Positions 1 through 10,971 of a DNA stretch of 64,000 nt are shown piece by piece. The notes below the pieces were generated by a model. The model was not told the DNA's origin. It did no database searches and was given only the letters and a program-made list of their open reading frames with translations. Both the position numbers and the translations under genes were made by a program. Numbering within the stretch: the first letter of the stretch is position 1; each line of letters opens with the position of its first letter. The stretch lies in the NCBI RefSeq assembly GCF_036088315.1, contig NZ_CP107996.1, positions 1,756,501 to 1,820,500 of the forward strand, written 5' to 3'. Source of the DNA: Streptomyces sp. NBC_00344 (lineage in GTDB: Bacteria > Actinomycetota > Actinomycetes > Streptomycetales > Streptomycetaceae).

Positions 1-631
1 GGATGTCCGCAGCCTGCTGCATCAGTTCCTGGTCGATGCCGAGGCGGCCCGCGGTGTCCACGACGACCACGTCGTACTGCTTGGACTTGGCGAACTCGAT
101 GGAGTCCTGGGCGACCTTGACGGGGTCCCCGACTCCATTACCCGGTTCGGGGGCGAAGACGGCGACGCCCGCACGCTCGGCGACGACGCTCAACTGGTTG
201 ACGGCGTTGGGACGCTGCAGGTCGCACGCCACAAGCAGGGGAGCATGTCCCTGACCCTTGAGCCAGAGACCCAGCTTTCCGGCGAGTGTCGTCTTGCCCG
301 CGCCCTGCAGACCCGCGAGCATGATCACGGTCGGCGGCTGCTTGGCGAAGCGGAGCCGGCGGGTCTCGCCGCCGAGGATGCCGATGAGCTCCTCGTTGAC
401 GATCTTGATGACCTGCTGGGCGGGATTCAGCGCCTGGGAGACCTCGGCGCCGGCCGCGCGCTCCTTGACCTGCTTGATGAAGGCGCGGACGACGGGCAGC
501 GCCACGTCCGCTTCGAGCAGCGCGATGCGGATCTCGCGTGCTGTGGCGTCGATGTCCGCCTCGGACAGGCGGCCCTTGCCCCGGAGGTTCTTGAATGTCG
601 CGGCAAGGCGGTCGGAGAGGGTGTCGAACAC
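1..631 (-). CDS. ffh: Signal recognition particle protein Ffh (N-terminal part; gene cut by window edge)
   Basis: SRP54-type GTPase that binds the signal peptides of nascent membrane and secreted proteins with the 4.5S-like RNA and docks them at FtsY. Only about 210 N-terminal residues are inside the window. They show the helical N domain (start VFDTLSDRLAATFKNLRG) and the G domain with P-loop GLQGAGKTTLAGKL, the DLQRPNAV motif and DTAGR; the rest of the G domain and the methionine-rich M domain lie beyond position 1. I chose the GTG at 629-631 because GAGGA lies about 10 bases upstream and the product then begins like the family. Its receptor gene ftsY lies 7.4 kb away on the same strand. 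Confidence 0.95.
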   Translation of the reverse strand, partial: MFDTLSDRLAATFKNLRGKGRLSEADIDATAREIRIALLEADVALPVVRAFIKQVKERAAGAEVSQALNPAQQVIKIVNEELIGILGGETRRLRFAKQPPTVIMLAGLQGAGKTTLAGKLGLWLKGQGHAPLLVACDLQRPNAVNQLSVVAERAGVAVFAPEPGNGVGDPVKVAQDSIEFAKSKQYDVVVVDTAGRLGIDQELMQQAADI

Positions 632-772
632 GGTGGTCGCGGATCCTCGGGTCGGGGGAAGGGTGACGGTTGTACCCCAGGGTATCCGCCCTCCGCGGAT
701 GGAATGCCTGCGGCGGGCCTTTTCCCTGCCCGCCGGGGAAAAGGCCCGCCGGGGAAAGGCCCGTTGCGGGCT

Positions 773-3238
773 TCACCCCCGCAGGGCCGTCTCGAGTCCA
801 CGGGTCAGTTCCACCGCCGCCTGCTCCGAGAGCGGCTTCCCCTCCGCGCCCGTCACATAGAACGCGTCAACGGCATTGGCGCCCAGCGTCGAGACGTGCG
901 CACTGCGTACCCGGACGGCCGCTGTCTCCAGCGCACGTCCGATCCGGTGCAGCAGGCCCGGCGCATCCTGGGCCCTGACCTCGATCACCGTGGCCAGCCG
1001 GGAGCCCGTCGAGGCCAGCCTGACCTGCGGCGGAGGCGCCTTGATGCCCCGGCGCCGCGGGTACGCCGCCTCCCGTTCGGCCAGCTTGCCCCGGATGTCG
1101 AGAGAGCCGTCCAGCGCCCTGACGAGATCCGCCCGCAGCCTGGCCGCCTGCGGCAGTGAGCCGTACTCCGCCGCAACTCGCCAGCTCAGCAGCAGCACGG
1201 TCGACTGCCGGCCGAGCCCGGTCGGCAGTTCGACGGCGCGCAGGTCGGCGGCGCGGACCGTGAGCCGGTGCAGAGCCAGCACACCGGCCGCGGCCGGCAG
1301 GACACCCGGCTGCTCGGGGAGGGCGATGAGCAGTTCCACGCCCACCGGCTCGGGGCTGCCGTCCTCCCGAGGGGCCTGGGTCTGGGCGTGCAGCGCCAGT
1401 ACCGGCTCGCCGGTGCGCAGCGCCTCCATCGCCAGCCGTTCCTGTTCCGCGCCCGGCCGGTCCTGGTCCTCGGGGTCGGGTTCTGCGGGGACGTCGCCGA
1501 TCAGTACCGCGGTCACCCGCTCGACCAGATCGTCCACCAGGGACCCCCGCCACGACGACCATGCCGCAGGGCCGGTGGCCAGCGCGTCGGCCTCGGTGAG
1601 CGCGTGCAGCAGCTCCAGGGTGGAGACCGCCCCCACCGCGTCCGCCACCGACCGCACCGTGGCGGGGTCGTCCAGATCACGCCTGGTCGCGGTCTCGACC
1701 AGCAGCAAGTGGTAGCGCACCAGTGTGGCCAGCACCTCCGCGTCCGTACGGTCGAAGCCGATGCGCGTGGCCACGTCCCGGGCGATGACCTCGCCTGCTG
1801 CCGAGTGGTCGCCCGGCCAGCCCTTGCCGATGTCGTGCAGCAGAGCAGCGACGAGCAGCAGGTCGGGGCGGCCCACCCGGCGGGTCAGCGAAGAGGCCCG
1901 GACCGCCGCCTCGACGAGATGGCGGTCCACGGTCCAGGTGTGCACGGGATTGCGCTGCGGCCTGCAGCGCACCCGCTCCCAGTCGGGCAGCAACCGGGTG
2001 ATCAGTCCCTCCGCCTCCAGTGCCTCCCACACAGGCACCGTCGACTCCCCCGCACCGAGCAGGGTGACGAGCTGCTCACGCGCCTCGGCCGGCCAGGGCA
2101 CCGGCAGCGGGCCGGCGGTGCCGGCCAGGCGGCGTACGGCATGCAGCGAGATGGGCAGCCCGGCCTGGGCCGCCGCCGCGGCGGCACGCAGCGGGAGGAC
2201 CGGATCGCGCTCCGGCCTGGCAGTGCGGGCGAGGACCACCTCGCCCTCCAGCTCGACGACCCCCTCGGCGAGGGGGGTCCGCTGGGGCACCGGAGGCTTG
2301 CCGCCCAGCATGGTCCGCAGCCGAGGCCTGGCCGCTCGTGAGCGCAGCACCCGGTTCACCTCACGCCAGGTGACATCGCTCGCGTAGGAAACGGTGCGGG
2401 CGGCCTCGTACACCTCGCGCAGCAGCACATCGGCGTCCAGGAGACCGAGTTCCGCGGCCACCTGATCCTGCTCCTGGAGGGCCAGCCGGTCGGTCGCGCG
2501 GCCGGTCACCAGTTGCAGTGCGTCCCGGGCATCGAGGAGGCGCCGGCGTGCGTCGTCGAGTCCCGCGCGGGGGGCGTCGGCGAGCCAGGAGGCCGCCACC
2601 GCCCGCAGTGCGGTGGCGTCACGCAGCCCGCCCCTCGCTTCCTTGAGGTCGGGTTCGAGCAGGAACTGCAGCTCGCCCTGGCGCTCGGCTCGCTCCTGGC
2701 ACAGTTCGTACAGCTCGGGAAGCCGCTTGAGTGCCTGGTTGCGCCAGTCGGCGAGCATCGTCGTACGCAGTCCGGCCGCGAGCTGGATATCGCCCGCGAC
2801 GTGCCGGGCGTCGAGCAGCCCGAGATGCACCTTCAGGTCGTCGCCCGCGGTCTTGCGCGCCTCTCCAGGGGTACGTACGGAGTGGTCCAGGGCGAGCCCC
2901 AGATCCCACACCGGGTACCAGATCCGGTCGGCCAGCGCGGCGATGGCGCTCGCGTCGGACTTCCCGTCGTGCAGCAGCAGCAGGTCCAGATCGCTGCGTG
3001 GCGACAGCTCGGCACGGCCGTAGCCGCCGACCGCCACCAGCGCAGCGCCCCGCACCCCCGCCGCCTCGGCGGCCGAAGTGAAGAGCGCCTGGACCCAGGC
3101 GTCCGTGAGCCCGGCGAGCGCGGAGCGGCGCGGCGGCCCGGGCTGCGCCTTCTCCTGGAGGAGGCGCAGCCGGGCCGCCGGGTAGCCGCTGGGCCCCGAA
3201 TCGTTCGGCTGTTCGTTGATCCTGTCGGCACTCGTCAC
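773..3238 (-). CDS. glnD: PII-protein nucleotidyltransferase GlnD (adenylyl/uridylyltransferase)
   Basis: Bifunctional enzyme that attaches a nucleotide to, and removes it from, the PII protein according to nitrogen status; in Streptomyces it is known to adenylylate GlnK rather than uridylylate it. The 821-residue product has a nucleotidyltransferase domain near residues 70-90 (GGYGRAELSPRSDLDLLLL, metal-binding DLD), an HD hydrolase domain (LLHDIGKG, then GDHS) and two C-terminal ACT-like segments. The GTG at 3236-3238 has GGGAGC upstream and follows glnK by 25 bases; a longer start at 3343 would run back into glnK and is unlikely. It is last in the amtB-glnK-glnD operon, so it is co-expressed with its target. 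Confidence 0.95.
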   Translation of the reverse strand: MTSADRINEQPNDSGPSGYPAARLRLLQEKAQPGPPRRSALAGLTDAWVQALFTSAAEAAGVRGAALVAVGGYGRAELSPRSDLDLLLLHDGKSDASAIAALADRIWYPVWDLGLALDHSVRTPGEARKTAGDDLKVHLGLLDARHVAGDIQLAAGLRTTMLADWRNQALKRLPELYELCQERAERQGELQFLLEPDLKEARGGLRDATALRAVAASWLADAPRAGLDDARRRLLDARDALQLVTGRATDRLALQEQDQVAAELGLLDADVLLREVYEAARTVSYASDVTWREVNRVLRSRAARPRLRTMLGGKPPVPQRTPLAEGVVELEGEVVLARTARPERDPVLPLRAAAAAAQAGLPISLHAVRRLAGTAGPLPVPWPAEAREQLVTLLGAGESTVPVWEALEAEGLITRLLPDWERVRCRPQRNPVHTWTVDRHLVEAAVRASSLTRRVGRPDLLLVAALLHDIGKGWPGDHSAAGEVIARDVATRIGFDRTDAEVLATLVRYHLLLVETATRRDLDDPATVRSVADAVGAVSTLELLHALTEADALATGPAAWSSWRGSLVDDLVERVTAVLIGDVPAEPDPEDQDRPGAEQERLAMEALRTGEPVLALHAQTQAPREDGSPEPVGVELLIALPEQPGVLPAAAGVLALHRLTVRAADLRAVELPTGLGRQSTVLLLSWRVAAEYGSLPQAARLRADLVRALDGSLDIRGKLAEREAAYPRRRGIKAPPPQVRLASTGSRLATVIEVRAQDAPGLLHRIGRALETAAVRVRSAHVSTLGANAVDAFYVTGAEGKPLSEQAAVELTRGLETALRG

Positions 3239-3263
3239 CCAGCAGCTCCCGTCTCCAGCTCGT

Positions 3264-5093
<1,830 letters not shown>

Positions 5094-5248
5094 TTACGCC
5101 CGGATGAATTGCGTGTTCGGCCCAGTGGCCGGACGGCGCCCCGGGCACATCACAAACCGGCCACGACGGCCACCCGGTTGACCTGGCGCGGGGGAGCCGA
5201 GTCGGGCATCACGGGGTGCGCCGTCGTGACCGGGGTTCTGTATGCCGC

Positions 5249-6769
5249 TCAGACCGCTTCCAGGGTCTCCGGCAGCTGCTCGGCGAGACGCTCGGTGAGG
5301 TCGACGATCGCGGGGACTCCGGAGAAGTCCCTGACCGCGGTGTCCACGGTCTTGCGCAGCCTGGTGTTGACGCGCTCGGAGCGCACCCGCTTGGCGATGG
5401 TCAGCGCCTGCGTCGCGAAGAGAGCGGACTGTTCGGGCTCCCTCTTCAGCAGGTGGACCGTGGCCATGCCGACCAGGTTGAGAGCGTACGAACGCTGGTG
5501 TTCCTCGTCCTTGCCGAAGAGGGCGACAGCGTCCTCCATCACCGGCTCGGCGAGCGAGGCGTACGTGGGGCTGCGACCCGCGACGTAGGCGAGGTCGCGG
5601 AATGAGTGGCCGTTCTCGCCGTTCAGCTCGGCCTCGGAGAAGAAGCGGATCCAGTCGGGTTCCGGCTCGCCGTCCAGACCGGCGTCGGAGAAGGTGTCCT
5701 CGGCCATCCGCACGGCCCGTTTGCACTTGCTCGGCTGGCCCATGTTCGCGTAGGCGCGCGCCTCCATCGCATACAGCATCGCCTGGGTGCGCGGGGTGGC
5801 GCACTCCCGGCTTCCGTACTGAGCGAGGTGGACGAGTTCCAGTGCGTCCTCGGGGCGGCCGAGGTGGATCATCTGACGGCTCATGGACGAGAGGATGTAC
5901 GAGCCGAGCGGCTTGTCCCCGGCCTCCTTCGAGGCGTGCAGGGCGAGCACGAAGTACTTCTGCGCGGTGGGCTGGAGCCCCACGTCGTAGCTCATCCAGC
6001 CGGCCAGCTCCGCCAGTTCGGCCGCGCTGCGGAAGAGCCGCTTGGCGGTGGCTGCCGGCTGGGGCTCCTGCAGCAGGTCGGTCACCTCATGGAGCTGGCC
6101 GACCACCGCCTTGCGGCGCAGGCCCCCACCGCACTGGGCGTCCCACTGCCGGAACATCGCCGTGGTGGACTCGAGCAGTTCGAGCTCGGGCCCCGAGAGC
6201 CTCGAAGGGCGCCGGGAGAGGCCCGGAGGCTCCTCGGCCGCCGGTTCGCCCGCCGGGGCCGGCACCAGCCAGCGCTGCATCGGCTCGATGAGGGAGGGCC
6301 CCGCGGCCAGCGCCAGCGATGTGCCCAGGAAGCCGCGCCGGGCGAGCATCAGATCGCTGCGGGAGAACTCGCTGAGCAGCGAGACGGTCTGCGGGCCGGC
6401 CCACGGCATGTCGACGCCGGACACCGAAGGCGACTGGTGGGCCGCGCGCAGGCCGAGAGCCTCGATGGCGACCACACTGCCGAAGCGCTCGGAGAACAGC
6501 TCGGAGAGGATGCGCGGGATCGGCTCCCGTGGCTGTTCGCCGTCCAGCCAGCGCCGGACCCGCGAGGTGTCGGTGCTGATGTGGTGCGCGCCCATCTGCC
6601 GCGCCCGGCGGTTCACCTGGCGTGCGAGCTCGCCCTTGGACCAGCCGCTGCGCACGAACCACGAGCCCAACTGCTCGTTCGGGCGCTTTCCGGCGCTCGT
6701 GCCGCCGTCGCCATTGCCGCCCACTGGGAACGCCCCCATCCCGCCGATGTTCTGACTACGCCAACCCAT
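5249..6769 (-). CDS. nsdA: NsdA-type negative regulator of sporulation and antibiotic production
   Basis: Homologue of NsdA, described in Streptomyces coelicolor as repressing aerial mycelium formation and actinorhodin synthesis and located next to amtB. The protein starts with a helix-turn-helix-like region (SGWSKGELARQVNRRARQ), then a conserved basic segment RVRRWLDGEQPREP. An internal RRGFLGTSLALAAG resembles a twin-arginine signal but sits near residue 145, and the C-terminal half is helical with TPR-like character. I use the ATG at 6767-6769 (506 residues); the ATG at 6739 (MGAFPVGG) is equally possible, and neither has a strong ribosome binding site. It is transcribed toward amtB, 300 bases away. 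Confidence 0.85.
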   Translation of the reverse strand: MGWRSQNIGGMGAFPVGGNGDGGTSAGKRPNEQLGSWFVRSGWSKGELARQVNRRARQMGAHHISTDTSRVRRWLDGEQPREPIPRILSELFSERFGSVVAIEALGLRAAHQSPSVSGVDMPWAGPQTVSLLSEFSRSDLMLARRGFLGTSLALAAGPSLIEPMQRWLVPAPAGEPAAEEPPGLSRRPSRLSGPELELLESTTAMFRQWDAQCGGGLRRKAVVGQLHEVTDLLQEPQPAATAKRLFRSAAELAELAGWMSYDVGLQPTAQKYFVLALHASKEAGDKPLGSYILSSMSRQMIHLGRPEDALELVHLAQYGSRECATPRTQAMLYAMEARAYANMGQPSKCKRAVRMAEDTFSDAGLDGEPEPDWIRFFSEAELNGENGHSFRDLAYVAGRSPTYASLAEPVMEDAVALFGKDEEHQRSYALNLVGMATVHLLKREPEQSALFATQALTIAKRVRSERVNTRLRKTVDTAVRDFSGVPAIVDLTERLAEQLPETLEAV

Positions 6770-7154
6770 ATCAGAATGCCGCGAGTTGATGTCCTCTGTC
6801 GGGGGCTTGCGCCCCCTCGAACAGAAAACCGGCTTGCCCCCGGCATACTCGCGGCAGCACCCCACCCGAGGGTTCGTGTACAGAACGTAATCCAACGATC
6901 ACCCGCCCCGCGAGGGCGATCCCGGAAACGCCACCATTCGCCACCCCTTTGAATGAACTCCCGCGCCACAGGGCGCGATTCACTTGACACTCGACGATCG
7001 GAGACGGGCGGAGCGATGTGCGCCGGGGCGTGCGAAATTTCGCGCAAGCCCCCGGATGTCACTCCGCACCGCCGGGACCTGTGCGTTTGCGACGCAGAGT
7101 GACGGACACACTCCAAGTCGTAACCACCGGCGAGTACGACCCGTTGGAGGGGGC

Positions 7155-7811
7155 ATGGGCTTCACTATCGGCGGCATCCGGGACATTCGCTCCGGCACCC
7201 GGCGTCGCGGCCGCACGTCGGAGTGCACGGCGGTGGCCGAGTTCACCGGGCTGTGGGGCTGGGACGTGGTTCCCGGCGCACGGGCCGCGGCAGGCCGCTG
7301 TTCCTGCGGCGACGACACGTGCGCGACCCCCGGTGCCCACCCTCTCGGGTTCGCCGCGGAGGTGCCGGCCGGCGCCACTCTCGACGAAGCGGCCAGAGCC
7401 TGGTCGCTGACCCCCGGCGCGGCGGTGCTGCTGCCGGTGGGCCGTTCGTTCGACATCTTCGACATCGCGGAGCCCGCGGGCCGCAAGGCTCTGGTGCGGA
7501 TGGAGCGGATGGGCCTTCCGCTGGGACCGGTGAGCGCCACCCCGGACGGCCGCGCCCAGTTCTTCGTCGCGCCGGGAGCCGCATCCCAGCTCCCCCAACT
7601 GCTCTACCGCATGGGCTGGGACGACGCGGATCTCGATCTGCACTGCCTGGGCCCCGGCGACCACATCACCGCGCCGCCGTCGAGCCACGGCGGCCTGGGA
7701 CCTGCGCGCTGGCTGCGCCCTCCGTCCCTGGAGACGGCGAACGACCTTCCCCAGGCCAAGCTGCTGCTGGGCACCCTGGCGTACATCTGTCATCGCAGCC
7801 TCGCCCCGTGA
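7155..7811 (+). CDS. Bifunctional DNA primase/polymerase-domain protein
   Basis: Protein of 218 residues resembling the prim-pol N-terminal domain family: WGWDVVPGARA followed by a Cys-rich CSCGDDTCATPGAHPLGF motif, and a late GDHITAPPSSHGG motif. Such domains normally make or extend primers in plasmid and phage replicases, but this stand-alone chromosomal form is conserved in Streptomyces next to nsdA and ftsY, and its role is not known. The start at 7155 has GGAGGGGG just upstream; a longer reading to 6984 lacks support. It is divergent from nsdA with about 385 bases between them, and a strong hairpin follows the gene. Confidence 0.8.
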   Translation: MGFTIGGIRDIRSGTRRRGRTSECTAVAEFTGLWGWDVVPGARAAAGRCSCGDDTCATPGAHPLGFAAEVPAGATLDEAARAWSLTPGAAVLLPVGRSFDIFDIAEPAGRKALVRMERMGLPLGPVSATPDGRAQFFVAPGAASQLPQLLYRMGWDDADLDLHCLGPGDHITAPPSSHGGLGPARWLRPPSLETANDLPQAKLLLGTLAYICHRSLAP

Positions 7812-7941
7812 GTCCGCTGAACCGCCCGAGTCCCCTGCGTCCATGAGCCGCCTCGGCGCCGCGGGTCGAGGGCGGCGCGCGGTGTGCGCGGCGCCGGACA
7901 GGACAGCCCGGTGCGGTGGTGTCCGCCACCGGCCGTGAAAC

Positions 7942-7984
7942 GGAAGGGACCGGCCACACCTGCACCGTGTGACCGGTCCCTTCC
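7942..7984. terminator. Bidirectional terminator between the prim-pol gene and ftsY
   Basis: Stem GGAAGGGACCGGCCACAC pairs with GTGTGACCGGTCCCTTCC (one mismatch, seven-base loop). It lies between two convergent genes and can serve both. Confidence 0.75.
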
Positions 7985-8022
7985 CTGCTCGGAAACCCGA
8001 CCCGAGCTGCGCCGCGTCCTCG

Positions 8023-9243
8023 CTAGTCGCCGATCAGCGCGTCCACGAACGCATCGGGTACGAACGGAGCCAGGTCGTCAGGGCCCTCTCCGAGACCCAC
8101 CAGCTTCACCGGTACACCCAGTTCACGCTGGACGGCGATCACGATGCCGCCCTTGGCCGTGCCGTCCAGCTTGGTCAGCACGATTCCGGTGATCGCCACG
8201 ACCTCGGCGAACACCCGCGCCTGCACCAGTCCGTTCTGCCCGGTCGTCGCGTCGAGCACGAGCAGCACCTCGTCCAGCGGGCCGTGCTTCTCCACGACCC
8301 GCTTGACCTTGCCGAGCTCGTCCATCAGCCCGGTCTTGGTGTGCAGACGCCCCGCGGTGTCGATGAGGACGACGTCCGCGCCCTCCTTGATGCCCTCCTT
8401 GACCGAATCGAAGGCGACGGAGGCCGGGTCGCCGCCCTCGGGACCGCGCACCGTACGCGCGCCGACCCGCTCGCCCCAGGTCTGCAGCTGGTCGGCCGCG
8501 GCAGCACGGAAGGTGTCGGCGGCACCGAGCACCACGCTCTTGCCGTCGGCGACCAGGACACGGGCGAGCTTGCCCGTTGTGGTGGTCTTGCCGGTGCCGT
8601 TGACGCCGACGACCATGACGACACCCGGGGTGTCCGTACCGCTCTCGGTCTTGACCTCACGGTCGAAGCCGGTGCCCAGCAGATTCAGCAGTTCCTCGCG
8701 CAGCAGCGTACGAAGCTCCTGAGGCGTACGGGTGCCGAGCACCTTGACCCGCTCGCGCAACCGCTCGACCAGTTCCTGCGTGGGCGCGACACCGACGTCC
8801 GCGGTGAGCAGGGTGTCCTCGATCTCCTCCCAGGTGTCCTCGTCGAGATTGTCCCGGGACAGCAGGGTCAGCAGACCCTTGCCGAGGGAGTTCTGGGAGC
8901 GGGCGAGCCTGGCACGCAGCCTGACCAGGCGGCCCTCGGTCGGTTCGGGGATCTCGATCTCGGGAGCCACCGGCTCCGCGACGACCGGGTCCTCAACGGC
9001 GGTGGGTGCTCCTGCGGCCGCGTCGGCCGGCGGGAGATCCACCTCTTCGATGGTGCGGCGCTTCTCGTCGCGCGGTGGGGCAGCTTCCTCGCCGACCTGG
9101 GGCTCGGCGGGAGGAGCGGTGAGGGTCGGCGCACTCGGCGGTGCCGTGGGCAGCTTCTTCTTCTTGCGGCTGCTGACCACGAGCCCGCTGATCGCGCCGA
9201 AGGCGACCAGGGCGATGACTACAGCAAGGATCACGATTTCCAT
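8023..9243 (-). CDS. ftsY: Signal recognition particle receptor FtsY
   Basis: Membrane-docking GTPase that receives the Ffh-ribosome complex. The 406-residue protein begins with a hydrophobic membrane anchor (MEIVILAVVIALVAFGAI), followed by a basic KKK stretch and an acidic, Pro-rich linker, then the NG domain: P-loop GVNGTGKTTTTGKLA, DTAGR, TKLDGTAKGG, ending GLGEGPDDLAPF. I chose the ATG at 9241-9243 because GGTGGG precedes it and the anchor then begins at residue 1; a longer form from 9264 adds seven residues. It is divergent from a permease gene. The N-terminal anchor is usual in actinobacterial FtsY. Confidence 0.95.
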   Translation of the reverse strand: MEIVILAVVIALVAFGAISGLVVSSRKKKKLPTAPPSAPTLTAPPAEPQVGEEAAPPRDEKRRTIEEVDLPPADAAAGAPTAVEDPVVAEPVAPEIEIPEPTEGRLVRLRARLARSQNSLGKGLLTLLSRDNLDEDTWEEIEDTLLTADVGVAPTQELVERLRERVKVLGTRTPQELRTLLREELLNLLGTGFDREVKTESGTDTPGVVMVVGVNGTGKTTTTGKLARVLVADGKSVVLGAADTFRAAAADQLQTWGERVGARTVRGPEGGDPASVAFDSVKEGIKEGADVVLIDTAGRLHTKTGLMDELGKVKRVVEKHGPLDEVLLVLDATTGQNGLVQARVFAEVVAITGIVLTKLDGTAKGGIVIAVQRELGVPVKLVGLGEGPDDLAPFVPDAFVDALIGD

Positions 9244-9401
9244 AACCCACCCAGTATCAGTCACGGCTCGATCCGGCGAGCCTTCTCAAGAGATCACATA
9301 AGGAATGAACTGCATTATTTGGTCTTTATGGGGTGCCCGTACGAGGATGGCGCTTCCGCGCCGGAAGGCGCCTGTCCCCCGCCGTCTCCATGGAGTCCCG
9401 C

Positions 9402-10931
9402 ATGCCCCACGCCACCGATGTCACCGAAGGCACGATGGAGACCCGCGGCCTCGAGCCCGTTCCTGACCATGAGCGCACGGGTCGTGTCCGCGACCTCTTC
9501 CCCACCTGGGTCGCGGCGAACATCAGTGTGCTGCTGCTCACGCTGGGCGCGAGCCTGGTGGTCGCCGACGGTCTGAACTTCTGGCAGGCCCTGATCGCCG
9601 CTGTGACCGCACCTGTGATCGGCTTCGGTCTGGTCGGCTTCATCGGCATCGCCGGCAAACGCGGCGGAGCCCCCGGCATGGCCCTCTCCCGTGCGGTCTT
9701 CGGCCAGCGCGGCAATCTGCTGCCCGGCGCGCTGATCTGGGTAGCGCGCTGGGGCTGGGAAACGATCAACGCGGTCACCGGCGCCTACGCCATGCTGACC
9801 GTGCTCGACATCTGCTTCGGTATCGGCAGCAGCACGCCACTGATCGTGGCCACGCTGCTGGTCTTCGTGGCCGGCACCTTTCTGATCTCGGGGCTGGGCA
9901 TCAACGCCGTACAGCTGTGCAACAAGTGGGCGGCGTATCTCTTCGCGGTCTTCTCGGTGCTCGTCCTGGTCCATCTGATCGTGACCACCGACTGGGCCGC
10001 CGTATTCGCCCGGCCGGCGGGCTCCACCGCATCACTGGTCGCCGGCATCGGGCTGATCGCCGCAGGCGGTCTCAGCTGGGCGCCCGCCGCACCGGACTTC
10101 GCGCGCTACCTGCCCCGCGGCTCGTCCAGCCGGGGCCTGGTGGCGAGCACGGTCGGCGGAGCGGGCATCGTCGTCCTGCCGATGGTGCTGATGGGGACGG
10201 TGATGGCGGTCTCGACACCGGACCTGGCCGCCGCGGCCGACCCGGTCTCCTTCCTCGGCGCCATCCTGCCGATGTGGCTCGCGGTCCCGTATCTGCTCAT
10301 CGCGGTGGTCGGTACGCTGCTGATCAACGCCATGTCGATGTACTCGGCCGGCTTCACCGCGCTGACTCTGGGCATCAATGTCCCCCGCGCGTGGGCGGTC
10401 TCCGTCAACGCCGTGATCAGTGTGGTCCTCGGGCTGATCCTGATGCTGGCCGCGACCAGCTTCCTCGGGTCGTTCGTGGCGTTTCTCTCGCTGCTCGCGG
10501 TGGCGTTCTCCGCCTGGATCGGTGTCTTCGGCGTGGACATGCTGCGGCGGCGCAGCTACGACACGGATGCGCTGATGGACACCACGCGCACCAGCGCCTA
10601 CTGGTACCGGGGTGGCTTCAGCCCTGCTGCTGTCGGCGCCTGGGCGGCCGCTCTGGCCGCCGGAATGGTGTTCACCCGCGCGGGCACCGCCGACTCCTCG
10701 TGGTTCGCCGGTCCGCTGGCGGACACCTGGCCGGGACGCAACGGTCTCGGCTGGGCGGTCAGCGCGCTGGTCGCGGGCTCGCTCTACGCCGCACTCCCCA
10801 AACCGGGGTGCGGCGACCGGGATGCGAGCCCCGCACCCGACCACGCATCGGGTGCGCTGCCCGTCCGGTCCTCCGGCGTCCGGCGTCCGGGGCTGTTCCC
10901 CGAAGACGCAACACCCCGGCTCAGGGACTGA
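9402..10931 (+). CDS. NCS1-family nucleobase (cytosine/purine-type) permease
   Basis: Membrane transporter of the nucleobase:cation symporter-1 family, 509 residues with about 12 hydrophobic segments. Typical features are the N-terminal WVAANISVLLL, the helix containing AGKRGGAPGMALSRAVFG, the WAPAAPDFARYLPR motif, and NAMSMYSAGFTAL late in the protein, all as in CodB-like cytosine permeases. Substrate is not determinable; cytosine or a purine is likely. The ATG at 9402 has GGAG seven bases upstream; an ATG at 9390 is the alternative. There is no nucleobase-using enzyme nearby. A strong hairpin overlaps its stop codon. Confidence 0.85.
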   Translation: MPHATDVTEGTMETRGLEPVPDHERTGRVRDLFPTWVAANISVLLLTLGASLVVADGLNFWQALIAAVTAPVIGFGLVGFIGIAGKRGGAPGMALSRAVFGQRGNLLPGALIWVARWGWETINAVTGAYAMLTVLDICFGIGSSTPLIVATLLVFVAGTFLISGLGINAVQLCNKWAAYLFAVFSVLVLVHLIVTTDWAAVFARPAGSTASLVAGIGLIAAGGLSWAPAAPDFARYLPRGSSSRGLVASTVGGAGIVVLPMVLMGTVMAVSTPDLAAAADPVSFLGAILPMWLAVPYLLIAVVGTLLINAMSMYSAGFTALTLGINVPRAWAVSVNAVISVVLGLILMLAATSFLGSFVAFLSLLAVAFSAWIGVFGVDMLRRRSYDTDALMDTTRTSAYWYRGGFSPAAVGAWAAALAAGMVFTRAGTADSSWFAGPLADTWPGRNGLGWAVSALVAGSLYAALPKPGCGDRDASPAPDHASGALPVRSSGVRRPGLFPEDATPRLRD

Positions 10932-10941
10932 GCCGGGGTGT
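10911..10941. terminator. Terminator overlapping the permease stop codon
   Basis: ACACCCCGGCTCA, a five-base loop and TGAGCCGGGGTGT form a perfect 13-bp stem. The permease TGA (10929-10931) is inside the right arm. It lies between convergent genes, so it probably acts in both directions. Confidence 0.8.
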
Positions 10942-10971
10942 CACGCGACACGGAAGAAACGGCAGCGGGGG

